Shown here: positions 8,089-15,715 of the stretch, piece by piece
Layout: every line of letters begins with the position of its first letter
Position numbering within the stretch: position 1 is the first letter of the stretch
NCBI GenBank assembly: GCA_017161705.1
Contig: JADFCW010000011.1
Location: 1-43,948, forward strand
Direction: 5' to 3'
Source: Candidatus Sumerlaeota bacterium
GTDB lineage: Bacteria; Sumerlaeota; Sumerlaeia; JADFCW01
Length of the DNA: 43,948 bases
Made by a program: the position numbers and the translations under genes
The notes under the pieces: generated by a model
Told to the model about the DNA's origin: nothing
The model's database searches: none
Seen by the model: only the letters and a program-made list of their open reading frames with translations

Positions 8089-9003
8089 ATGGATGTTCCG
8101 CTGCGGAGAAAGCCCGCCTCTGCCGCGGGATGGACTCTGGTCGAGTTGCTTGTAGCCCTCGCCGTCGCCATGGTGTTTCTCGGCGGCGTCGCGGCGGCCT
8201 TCATTCAGATTCTCCGCATCAGCGACCGCTCCGAACGGGTCAGCGAGGCCTACCAAAACGCGCGCGCGGCGGTCGAGACCATGGCCATTTCCATCAAAGC
8301 CGCCGCCATTGTTGCTTCGCGGCCAGCCCAGCATTTTCAAGGCGCCAATGTGCCGACCCTCGCCGGCGACCGGATAGACAACGACCGGGACGGCCGGATA
8401 GATGAAGAACAACCCAACGGACGAGATGACGACGGCGACTGGGCGCGCCAACACAACGACCGTCATGCGCAAATCGGCACGGCGATCGAGCGGGCTGCAT
8501 GGGCGGGACGCGCCGATCTGGGCGATGAACTGGTGGACGAAGATTGCGTGTTTCACAACGACCAGCTTTCGTTTTTGGTTTTTCCCAGCCGGCTGATTCC
8601 CGGCAGCCGAAGCGAAATCATCTCGTTCTCCATCGGGAGCTGGGAAGGGGAGAACCACGTGCTCTTACAGCAGCGCCTGCCCAATCCTGGTTCAGGCGCC
8701 CCGGCCGAAATCGCTCCGCTGGCTCACAACGTCCTGGGTCTCAATTTTCTGTACTGGGATCCCAACAGTGCCGAGCCGTATTGGACAGAAACATGGGACG
8801 CCATGGCGGGGAATTTTCCGCCGCCCGGACTCGAGCTGCCGGCCTCGGTATATATCTCCGTAACCGTATATGCCGGCGCTGTGCCGCTCGAACAAGTCGG
8901 ACCGGGCCAGCCGCTCGAAGTCGTTACGTGCTCAACCATGGTGAACATCGAATCGGTCATCCATGATCCGCGCTATGAAACGATGGTTAGACCGGCACGG
9001 TAG
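8089..9003 (+). CDS. GspJ/PilW-like minor pseudopilin with Ca-loop-like insert
   Basis: About 304 residues from the ATG at 8089, which gives a normal 14-residue leader; an in-frame ATG at 8011 overlapping the previous stop would give a 40-residue leader. The prepilin signal is ASAAG|WTLVELLVALAVAMV, with Trp at +1 and Glu at +5. The C-terminal half (LNFLYWDP, then LPASVYISVTVY) is the GspJ pattern. Residues about 93-125 contain DRIDNDRDGRIDEE and DDDGD, acidic loops like those of calcium-binding repeats, and the K-like neighbour has a similar insert. GspJ is known to form the I-J-K tip complex. Longer than typical GspJ (about 200 residues) because of the insert. Confidence 0.78.
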   Translation: MDVPLRRKPASAAGWTLVELLVALAVAMVFLGGVAAAFIQILRISDRSERVSEAYQNARAAVETMAISIKAAAIVASRPAQHFQGANVPTLAGDRIDNDRDGRIDEEQPNGRDDDGDWARQHNDRHAQIGTAIERAAWAGRADLGDELVDEDCVFHNDQLSFLVFPSRLIPGSRSEIISFSIGSWEGENHVLLQQRLPNPGSGAPAEIAPLAHNVLGLNFLYWDPNSAEPYWTETWDAMAGNFPPPGLELPASVYISVTVYAGAVPLEQVGPGQPLEVVTCSTMVNIESVIHDPRYETMVRPAR

Positions 9004-9027
9004 CAGACAAACGGGGATGCGCACTCC

Positions 9028-11454
9028 ATGACAAGCAGGATGAAAAAGGGAGAACGGAACCGGCGGCGCGGCTCGACGCTAATCCTCGTCCTTGCCCTGC
9101 TTTCCATTCTGATATTGATTGCCGCCACATTGTCCTACACCGCGCGGCTCGAAGAGATCACCTCCCGAAATTTTGCCGATGGGATTCAGGCGCGCATGGC
9201 CGCTCAAACCGGCGTGGGCTTTTTCTTCGCATCCGTGGACGGCCGCACCTCGCCGGTCGCCGCGGTGCAATCGGCCGGTCTGCGCAACGGCGGCGAATTC
9301 CCGCCGCAAGAGCCTGCCGCATCGTGGTTGTCCTCGCGTGGCCCGTCATCCCCAATGCCCCCGACCGGCTCTACCGGCACGACCCTGCCCGCCATGTCGA
9401 GAACCGCCACGACCGTCTTGCCGGCGCCCGGCGGCCAAAGCCGCCCTGCGCGCTTCTCGAACATGGGTGCCGTGGCGACCGACCTCGCCCAGGTCAGCAT
9501 TATTGACGAGGCCAGCAAGATCAATATCAACCAGCTGGGTTCGTGGGCCGAACTGCGCCGCGCCGAGGCCGGCCTCGATGCCACCCTGGCCAATGCCGCC
9601 GACACCTCGGCATCCGGCGTCAGGCCGATTGCACTGGCCGATGCCTTGTATGCCGTTTTGTCTTCGCCCGAAGTGCGTTATCGCGGCGCCACGCCCGACA
9701 TGGCCCGCAACCTCGCCCGCGCGATTCTTGCCTATCGCTACGGCCCCGACGGCCAGCCCGGAATCGCCGGCTTCGACGACGACGGCGACGCCGCCGTTCT
9801 CGCTCGCGATGGTCTGGACAATGACGGCGACGGCCAGGCGGATGAATCGAGCGAGGGAACCGACGAGGCCGACGAGTTCGCGGCCGACCCACGCGTGCCC
9901 CCGCGTGGCGACGACCAGCCGTTCCGCCAGGTCGAGGACTTGCTGCGGGTGCCCGGCGTAACGCCCGCCTTGTTCAATGCCCTGCGGCATTATGTCACCG
10001 TGTTTTCCGTGAGCGAACGCCGCATCGGAAGCGAGCGGGGCGCGCCGGCGCAGATGGATTTGAACACGGCGGCCGCCGAAGAAATCTACGACCGCGTGCG
10101 CGCGGCCTTCCCCTATATGCCGATCGAGACCGTTGCGCAATTTGCCGCCAACGTGGTGGACTATCGCGATGCCGACTCCACTCCCACATTGCTCTATGCG
10201 GAGTCGTCGCTCGAACCTATCTTCGGAACCGAGATCACACCGGTGATTTCCGAAGTGTATCCCGACTCGGTGACGGAAGACTTCCGGGGCGACGACGGCG
10301 AATATGTCGAGATTTACAATCCTTACGACACGCCCATTCCGCTGTCGGGATGGACGTTGCGAATCAACTCGGCCCACCGCGTGCAGCTCCACGGCACACT
10401 GGTTCCCGGCGGCTTTCTGATCGTCACCGACGACTACAACAGCCGGGTGGATGCGCAAACCGAGCCGCGCCAGCCGGGCTCCGGCTCGTTCTACGATGTG
10501 TTCGGCGTCGTGCCCAATAGCAGCAACCACCTGATGATCGAGGATCCGAATCTGGACATTCCCAATCAGTCGGGAGTTATCGAATTGTTCGACAAATCCG
10601 GGGCTCTCGTGGACCGGTTTCGCTATGGGGGAGACGCAGCGGGCGGCCTGCGAAGGAGTTACCAGCGTAAGGATCCCCGCATTCGTGTCGTGCAGGTCGC
10701 CCGCTGCACACCCTATGCTGTCCCCGGCTGGTCGGACATTCAACGGGGCCGGGTGATTTCCTGGCACCTGATCCAGGCGTCCTCCGTTAAAAATGCGCCG
10801 TTTCAAAGCGCACTCGAACTGTTCAACATTCCCGCCGTTGTGGCAACCGATCAGTCGGCCGACAGCCTCGCATGGCGCACTCCGCAGATTGGAACTGCAG
10901 CCGGTATGGCCTTCAACGAAACCATTGTGGACCTGTTCACAGTCTGGACCGACGGACGGGCACGCCAGGTTCGGACTGCGGCGTTGGCGGCGAACGCCGG
11001 TCCTACTACCCTGTCGCGGACGCTTTCGTCAGGCGATTCGGCGGGAGCCGGCATGGCGATCGTCGAGTGCGGCCGGATCAACCTGAACACCGCGCCCGCC
11101 CCAGTGCTGCGCGCCTTGCCGGGGATCGCTTCTACGCAGATCGAAACACTTCTGACGCGACGGGCCAATGCAGCGCGCACCGATACGGCAGGATTGCCGG
11201 CTCCCTACACGCGCCTGAGCGAGTTGCTGGCGGACGAGGAGTTTTGGGGCGGAGCGCCGCTTTCCGCGCGGCTGAACCGTCTCAGCCAGTGGATCGGCAC
11301 GATTCATTTTTCGTCGAACGCCTATACGCTGATCAGCGAAAATCGGCCGGAACCGCCCAGCGGGCCGCGTTTGGCCAGCCGATCCAAGATCGAAACACTG
11401 ATTTCCACCGACCGCGATCAAAATCAAGTTGTCGTTTGGCGGTATGTGGAATAA
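9028..11454 (+). CDS. gspK: Giant GspK-like pseudopilin with lamin-tail-like insert
   Basis: 808 residues, about two and a half times normal GspK. The N-terminal signal is RRRG|STLILVLALLSILIL with Leu instead of Glu at +5, the hallmark of GspK. MAAQTGV, NINQLGSW, MDLNTAAAEEIYDRV and INLNTAPAPVLRALPGI are the repeated helical (SAM-like) and helix-hairpin blocks of the family. Residues about 248-278 hold FDDDGDA and LDNDGDGQADE, calcium-loop-like motifs. Residues about 405-555 read like a lamin-tail domain: VISEVYP, DGEYVEIYNPYDTPIPLSGW and GGFLIVTDDYN. The insert lies between the two GspK halves. GspK caps the pseudopilus and contacts cargo or secretin, so the extra domain could be an exposed tip. 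The role of the insert is inference. Confidence 0.85.
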   Translation: MTSRMKKGERNRRRGSTLILVLALLSILILIAATLSYTARLEEITSRNFADGIQARMAAQTGVGFFFASVDGRTSPVAAVQSAGLRNGGEFPPQEPAASWLSSRGPSSPMPPTGSTGTTLPAMSRTATTVLPAPGGQSRPARFSNMGAVATDLAQVSIIDEASKININQLGSWAELRRAEAGLDATLANAADTSASGVRPIALADALYAVLSSPEVRYRGATPDMARNLARAILAYRYGPDGQPGIAGFDDDGDAAVLARDGLDNDGDGQADESSEGTDEADEFAADPRVPPRGDDQPFRQVEDLLRVPGVTPALFNALRHYVTVFSVSERRIGSERGAPAQMDLNTAAAEEIYDRVRAAFPYMPIETVAQFAANVVDYRDADSTPTLLYAESSLEPIFGTEITPVISEVYPDSVTEDFRGDDGEYVEIYNPYDTPIPLSGWTLRINSAHRVQLHGTLVPGGFLIVTDDYNSRVDAQTEPRQPGSGSFYDVFGVVPNSSNHLMIEDPNLDIPNQSGVIELFDKSGALVDRFRYGGDAAGGLRRSYQRKDPRIRVVQVARCTPYAVPGWSDIQRGRVISWHLIQASSVKNAPFQSALELFNIPAVVATDQSADSLAWRTPQIGTAAGMAFNETIVDLFTVWTDGRARQVRTAALAANAGPTTLSRTLSSGDSAGAGMAIVECGRINLNTAPAPVLRALPGIASTQIETLLTRRANAARTDTAGLPAPYTRLSELLADEEFWGGAPLSARLNRLSQWIGTIHFSSNAYTLISENRPEPPSGPRLASRSKIETLISTDRDQNQVVVWRYVE

Positions 11455-11600
11455 ACTAGAGACGAGAACGGCGGCAGGACTTATGCCCAGGATCAGCCAT
11501 GGAAAAAGATGCAAATAACCAGTTGACAATCACGCGGAATGGGCATAAACAAGTTCCTTGTAAGGATGTAGATTGGCGCGGCTGCCGGAAATGGCATGGG

Positions 11601-12509
11601 ATGTTGGGGATCGTGAAAAAGCATAGACAATCGGGCTTTACCCTGGTCGAAATCCTCATCGTGGCGGCGTTGATGTCGCTTCTGGCCGGAATTGCCGCCA
11701 TTAACATCCAACGCGCCTATGTGGACAACCAGCGCAAGGCCACGTACGGCGAAGCCTACAACATAAAAACCGCTCTATGTTTTGCATTTGAGGATATTGG
11801 GATCTATCCCAAACTGTGCTTTCTCCAACGCCCCATCCTGTATCTGGCCCCTCCTACATACGCTCCGTTCACGCAACCGGGCGGGCAGTTGGTCAGCGGC
11901 TTTGAATATATGGGTTACGAGGTCAACCAGTCGCCGACGCTGGTTCAGCGGGTGGTCAACAACTGGGCGAAAGGGATGGGCTCGCCGGGCTACTTTTCCG
12001 CAGGGTCCGGTCGGAGAGGACTGTTTCAAGGCCGGCGCGGCGGCATGTGTCTGATGGAAATCCCGGTGGACATTTACTCCAACCCGGTTCTTGCGATGGG
12101 CGAAAGCCGCCCCGTCTATGAATGGCCGTCCGACCCTTGGGGCCGGCCCTATGTGGTGTATATGCTTCGTCTGGCGGGGATGAAATCCAACGGGTTGCCC
12201 GATGTGCGGTTTGTCAACAGCTACTCGGAGACAGCCAACTATGCGCTGGCTGTTGTCAGCTACGGCCCCAACGGCATCCCCGGCGGCCGGGACGACTACG
12301 ATGCCGCCACGCTCAATCAGGGCTTCCAGCTGCGTCTGTATGACCGCTCGAGCATCCCGGGCGTGGATTTCCGCGCCCTGCGGCCGCAGGAATACTCGGC
12401 GGCGCGCTGCGAGGCCTGGAGTTTTACCAAACTATTGGGCACTCCGGGGCCGCTGGCCTATCCGGGTGTAATTGATGAAGGCTCCGATGACATTGTGGTG
12501 GAGTTTTAG
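11601..12509 (+). CDS. GspG-like pseudopilin 1 of 5
   Basis: About 302 residues from the ATG at 11601 (GGAA nine bases before); an in-frame ATG at 11499 and a GTG at 11613 are alternatives. The prepilin signal is RQSG|FTLVEILIVAALMSLL with Glu at +5. The C-terminal half has the GspG signature DPWGRPYVVY, then VVSYGPNGIPGGRDDYD and a final SDDIVVEF. GspG is the major pseudopilin and binds calcium in the loop around the GxDG...DDI segment. Typical GspG is about 140 residues, so this is a doubled-size member with inserts. Twenty-eight bases separate its stop from the next start. Confidence 0.8.
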   Translation: MLGIVKKHRQSGFTLVEILIVAALMSLLAGIAAINIQRAYVDNQRKATYGEAYNIKTALCFAFEDIGIYPKLCFLQRPILYLAPPTYAPFTQPGGQLVSGFEYMGYEVNQSPTLVQRVVNNWAKGMGSPGYFSAGSGRRGLFQGRRGGMCLMEIPVDIYSNPVLAMGESRPVYEWPSDPWGRPYVVYMLRLAGMKSNGLPDVRFVNSYSETANYALAVVSYGPNGIPGGRDDYDAATLNQGFQLRLYDRSSIPGVDFRALRPQEYSAARCEAWSFTKLLGTPGPLAYPGVIDEGSDDIVVEF

Positions 12510-12537
12510 GCAACGAAGACCAAGAGGCGCAGATCAC

Positions 12538-13317
12538 GTGAAACGGTGCAAACAGACACTGGATGCGGCGAGGCGCGGGTTCACGGCCATTGAAATCTCG
12601 ATGGTCATTACGGTCATCGCCATTCTGGCATTGCTGATCATCCCGTTGTTCCGCGACCGGGTCGAGGCGGCCCGGCGCGCGGCGGCTCAGGCGGAAATTC
12701 AGACCTTCGTGAAAGCCGAGCAGTTGGCATTCGCCGACACGGGCTTTTATTTCCGTCTGCAGGATTTGGACAATACCCAGGAGTATAACGACCCGCCTGT
12801 CCGGCCCGACCAGGAAGTGCCGATTGCCTGCTGGAACCGCCCCCTGACGCAGGAAGAGCGGCGGAAACTCCACACAGGGCCGGCGTCGTGGAAGGGCCCC
12901 TATATCACCATCAACCGGTTCAAATACATGGAGTTGCGCAATGCGATCGTCGGCCTGCCGGAGTTCTTCTGGAGCTACGCCGGCCGCGGCGGGCCGATTA
13001 TGAACATTCTGACGCCCGGAGCCGCGGACTGGTGGCCTGATCCCAACGTCCCCATTGCCAACATGGGCGACCATCCGGATGACCGCATTCTGGTGGACCC
13101 GTGGGGCACGCCCTATTTGTTCTTCGGCACGGGCAGGTTGAACGAGGAAGGCGGCACGTTTGCGGCGCAGGAGAGCGCCTTTGGAAACGCCGCCGTGTTC
13201 TGTCTCGGTCCCGATGGACTGCCCGGCGCAGGAACTCTGTATCAGGGAAATCCGACCACGCTCCTGCGCGAATGGGCCATTATCGGCTATGGCGACGACT
13301 ATAGCGCGTTCTTTTAG
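12538..13317 (+). CDS. GspG-like pseudopilin 2 of 5
   Basis: About 259 residues. I chose the GTG at 12538, giving a 14-residue leader (KRCKQTLDAARRG|FTAIEIS) with AGAGG upstream; an ATG at 12472 would overlap the previous gene by 38 bases. Glu is at +5. The body contains WKGPYITINRF, then VDPWGTPYLFF, CLGPDGLPGAG and a terminal GYGDDYSAFF. These are the GspG-fold landmarks in the same order as in the other four copies. Its paralogues flank it directly, so it probably arose by tandem duplication followed by strong divergence. Confidence 0.8.
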   Translation: MKRCKQTLDAARRGFTAIEISMVITVIAILALLIIPLFRDRVEAARRAAAQAEIQTFVKAEQLAFADTGFYFRLQDLDNTQEYNDPPVRPDQEVPIACWNRPLTQEERRKLHTGPASWKGPYITINRFKYMELRNAIVGLPEFFWSYAGRGGPIMNILTPGAADWWPDPNVPIANMGDHPDDRILVDPWGTPYLFFGTGRLNEEGGTFAAQESAFGNAAVFCLGPDGLPGAGTLYQGNPTTLLREWAIIGYGDDYSAFF

Positions 13318-13327
13318 GAGAGCGAGG

Positions 13328-14047
13328 ATGCGGCCTTTGAATACACATCGAGCCCCGGCTGGCTTCAGCATCATCGAGCTGTTGATCGCGGTTATCATCA
13401 TCGGCATCCTCGTAGCGATCATCATCCCGGTTCTGCTGCGCAAAGCCGAGGATGCCCGGATTGCCGCCGCCGAGTCCGACCTTGAGCACTTGCAGGCGGC
13501 GTTGGAACGCGCCTACATCAACACCGGCCATATCTTCCGTTTCTATGTGCTCGATGACGTCGAAGGCGGCGACGGCCGCTATACGCCGGGCGATTTGAGC
13601 GATCTGGACGGCGTGCGGGACGAAGAGTTCAATCCCACCGTGGTGGATCCCACCCGAATGTTCATTGACTACAAAACAGGGTTGTTTGACGCCAACTACA
13701 TTACGCTGTATAGCCGTCTGTCGCGCAATGAGACCGACTTCGGCTGGGGCGGGCCGTATGTGAATTTCAGCCGAATGAAAGACGTGGATATGAATGACAT
13801 CCCGGAGGACCCGTGGGGCGAGGAGTATCTTCTGTTCACGCCCGAAGGTGTGGTCAACCAGGTCAACGGCACCATTGAAACGTGGTATAGCTTTGTTGCC
13901 CGCGACACCGGCGCCAATATCACCATCTACCGGCCGTTTTTTGACCGTTTTACGATCCTGTCGAAAGGGCCCAATGGTGCGCCAGGCGATGGCACGGCGT
14001 TCAATGCGCGGTTCGGCCAGGGCGACGACCTGTTCCGGCAATTCTGA
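13328..14047 (+). CDS. GspG-like pseudopilin 3 of 5
   Basis: About 239 residues from the ATG at 13328, which has AGGAG seven to eleven bases before it; the longer open frame from 13160 is an overlap with copy 2. Leader MRPLNTHRAPAG|FSIIELLIAVIII has Gly at -1 and Glu at +5. Landmarks: WGGPYVNFSRMK, EDPWGEEYLLF, SKGPNGAPGDG and a terminal GDDLFRQF. Only ten bases separate it from copy 2, so translation is probably coupled. Confidence 0.82.
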   Translation: MRPLNTHRAPAGFSIIELLIAVIIIGILVAIIIPVLLRKAEDARIAAAESDLEHLQAALERAYINTGHIFRFYVLDDVEGGDGRYTPGDLSDLDGVRDEEFNPTVVDPTRMFIDYKTGLFDANYITLYSRLSRNETDFGWGGPYVNFSRMKDVDMNDIPEDPWGEEYLLFTPEGVVNQVNGTIETWYSFVARDTGANITIYRPFFDRFTILSKGPNGAPGDGTAFNARFGQGDDLFRQF

Positions 14048-14142
14048 GGGAGATCAAACCATATCCCGCCCATCGCGCGCGGGAAATCCAATCGAGGAAA
14101 CCGAGAGCGACTCCAATAATAGATCAAGGAGCAAAAGACGAC

Positions 14143-14925
14143 ATGAAAACCGCAATGCACCGATTCCGCCGCGACCGTCGCGCCGTCACCCTGACCGAGC
14201 TGCTGGTGGTCATCGCCATCATCGGCTTGCTGGCCACCATCGCCATCCCGGTCTATCTCAACAAAATGGAACTGGCCCGCGTGCGCACCGCCCAGCTGGA
14301 ATGCAAGGAAATTGCCCTGGCTGAAGAACAGTGTGCGATTCTGCATGGCTTTTACGTGCCCATCCAGGTGCTCGACGATGTGCGCGAGGATCCGGGCGGC
14401 GCGTCCATTCCCGTTGCCGACTCGCTCCTGAACGAGTCCATGAGCAACGTGTATCTGATAGACCCGACCATTCGGGCCAGTGATCAGGCCACCTTCGGCC
14501 AGCTCACCCTGGCCGACCAGATGTTCCCCCGCGTCCAGGAACTTGTCCTGACGTGGCAGGGCCCCTTCCTCAACGCACAGCGCACTTACCGCAGCCCGCT
14601 GTCCGTGGGCACGATTCGCAATACCGACGTCCGGCGCGACTATCCCCTCGACCCGTGGGGCCAGCCCTATCGCTTCTTCTCTCCGGTTGGAGTCATCGGC
14701 ACCACCGCTTTCGAGGTCAATTTGAATAACATGGACACCGATTCGTTCAGCGACGGCCGTATCTTTGTCCGTTCCGGCGTTCTGGATCCCTACGACCGTT
14801 ACGCCATCGGCAGCCTCGGCCCCAATCAGGTTTTTGACCAACCGGGCACCCTGGGCTACGACGATATTCACTATGAGTTCGGTTTTAACCCCGATGTGAC
14901 GGCATGGTTGCGGTTCATTCGCTAA
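14143..14925 (+). CDS. GspG-like pseudopilin 4 of 5, Ala at cleavage site
   Basis: 260 residues from an ATG preceded by AAGGAG. The signal is RRDRRA|VTLTELLVVIAIIGLL: Glu at +5 is kept, but the residue before the cut is Ala rather than Gly and +1 is Val. Ala at this place is tolerated by some prepilin peptidases but is uncommon. Later landmarks are WQGPFLNAQRTY, LDPWGQPYRFF, SLGPNQVFDQPGTLGYDDI. The usual G of GPNG is replaced by Q, and the tail extends about 18 residues past the DDI site. The 95-bp gap before it is the longest among the five copies. Confidence 0.82.
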   Translation: MKTAMHRFRRDRRAVTLTELLVVIAIIGLLATIAIPVYLNKMELARVRTAQLECKEIALAEEQCAILHGFYVPIQVLDDVREDPGGASIPVADSLLNESMSNVYLIDPTIRASDQATFGQLTLADQMFPRVQELVLTWQGPFLNAQRTYRSPLSVGTIRNTDVRRDYPLDPWGQPYRFFSPVGVIGTTAFEVNLNNMDTDSFSDGRIFVRSGVLDPYDRYAIGSLGPNQVFDQPGTLGYDDIHYEFGFNPDVTAWLRFIR

Positions 14926-14971
14926 GGCAGATTGGGCGCGAGGCAAGGTTCACGCGGCAGGATTGGCATAG

Positions 14972-15625
14972 ATGAAACGCTCGACGGGGGGCATAACAAT
15001 TATCGAACTTCTGGTGGTGGTGGCGATCGTGGGGCTTCTGGCCACCATCGCGTATTCGGTTTATTCAGGGCACATATTCCGCGCCAAAGTGGCCGCCGCC
15101 GCAACGCAAATTCACGAATTGGAATTGGCCATTACGCAATACGAAGTGGATACGGGACAGTATCCGCCCAGCAGTTCGGGAACGCGCCTGGCCCCCGGAC
15201 CCATAGACCCCATCAACGATCCGGGACTGGGCGCCATCGGCTGCGGCTATTTGGTGACCTGCCTGACGGCGAGCCTCAGCGGCAATCCCTACAATCCCAT
15301 TGATCCGCGATGGCGCGGTCCCTACATCGAAATCAACCAATCGCGGGTCGGCGACGTTTTCGGGCAGCCCCTCGACCCCGCTCAACCTGCAATTCTCCCC
15401 CAAGTGCAATTGCTCGACCCCTGGAATACGCCCTACTACTATATTCGCAGCGCCGACTATGCCACATACGGCGGCACGCGCGTGCCCACCAACAGCCCGT
15501 TTGCCGCTGAAATTTGGTACAATCCCTCCACCTTTCAGATTGTCTCCTATGGCCCCAACGGCTCCTCGCAACCCCGCCCCTATTTGGGAACCGACTACGA
15601 CGATATTTCGAATTTCCGCTATTGA
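14972..15625 (+). CDS. gspG: GspG-like pseudopilin 5 of 5 (closest to canonical GspG)
   Basis: 217 residues. The leader is very short (MKRSTGG|ITIIELLVVVAIVGLL), with Glu at +5, as in canonical GspG. The helix continues with LELAITQYEVDTGQYP, the usual GspG register, then GYLVTCLT, WRGPYIEINQ, LDPWNTPYYY, SYGPNG and the terminal DYDDISNF. DPWNTPY and DDI are the classic GspG calcium-site region. Of the five copies this is the nearest in size and order to a normal major pseudopilin, so it may be the functional filament subunit. Last gene of the run; the xylanase gene starts 90 bp later. Confidence 0.87.
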   Translation: MKRSTGGITIIELLVVVAIVGLLATIAYSVYSGHIFRAKVAAAATQIHELELAITQYEVDTGQYPPSSSGTRLAPGPIDPINDPGLGAIGCGYLVTCLTASLSGNPYNPIDPRWRGPYIEINQSRVGDVFGQPLDPAQPAILPQVQLLDPWNTPYYYIRSADYATYGGTRVPTNSPFAAEIWYNPSTFQIVSYGPNGSSQPRPYLGTDYDDISNFRY

Positions 15626-15715
15626 AATCCAACCGGCTCTATCTATAGCGTCCAAGTGCCGGCACGGGGCAGGAGAAACTTTTTCGCCCCGGCCATTTGC
15701 GCGAAAGGACTTGTC

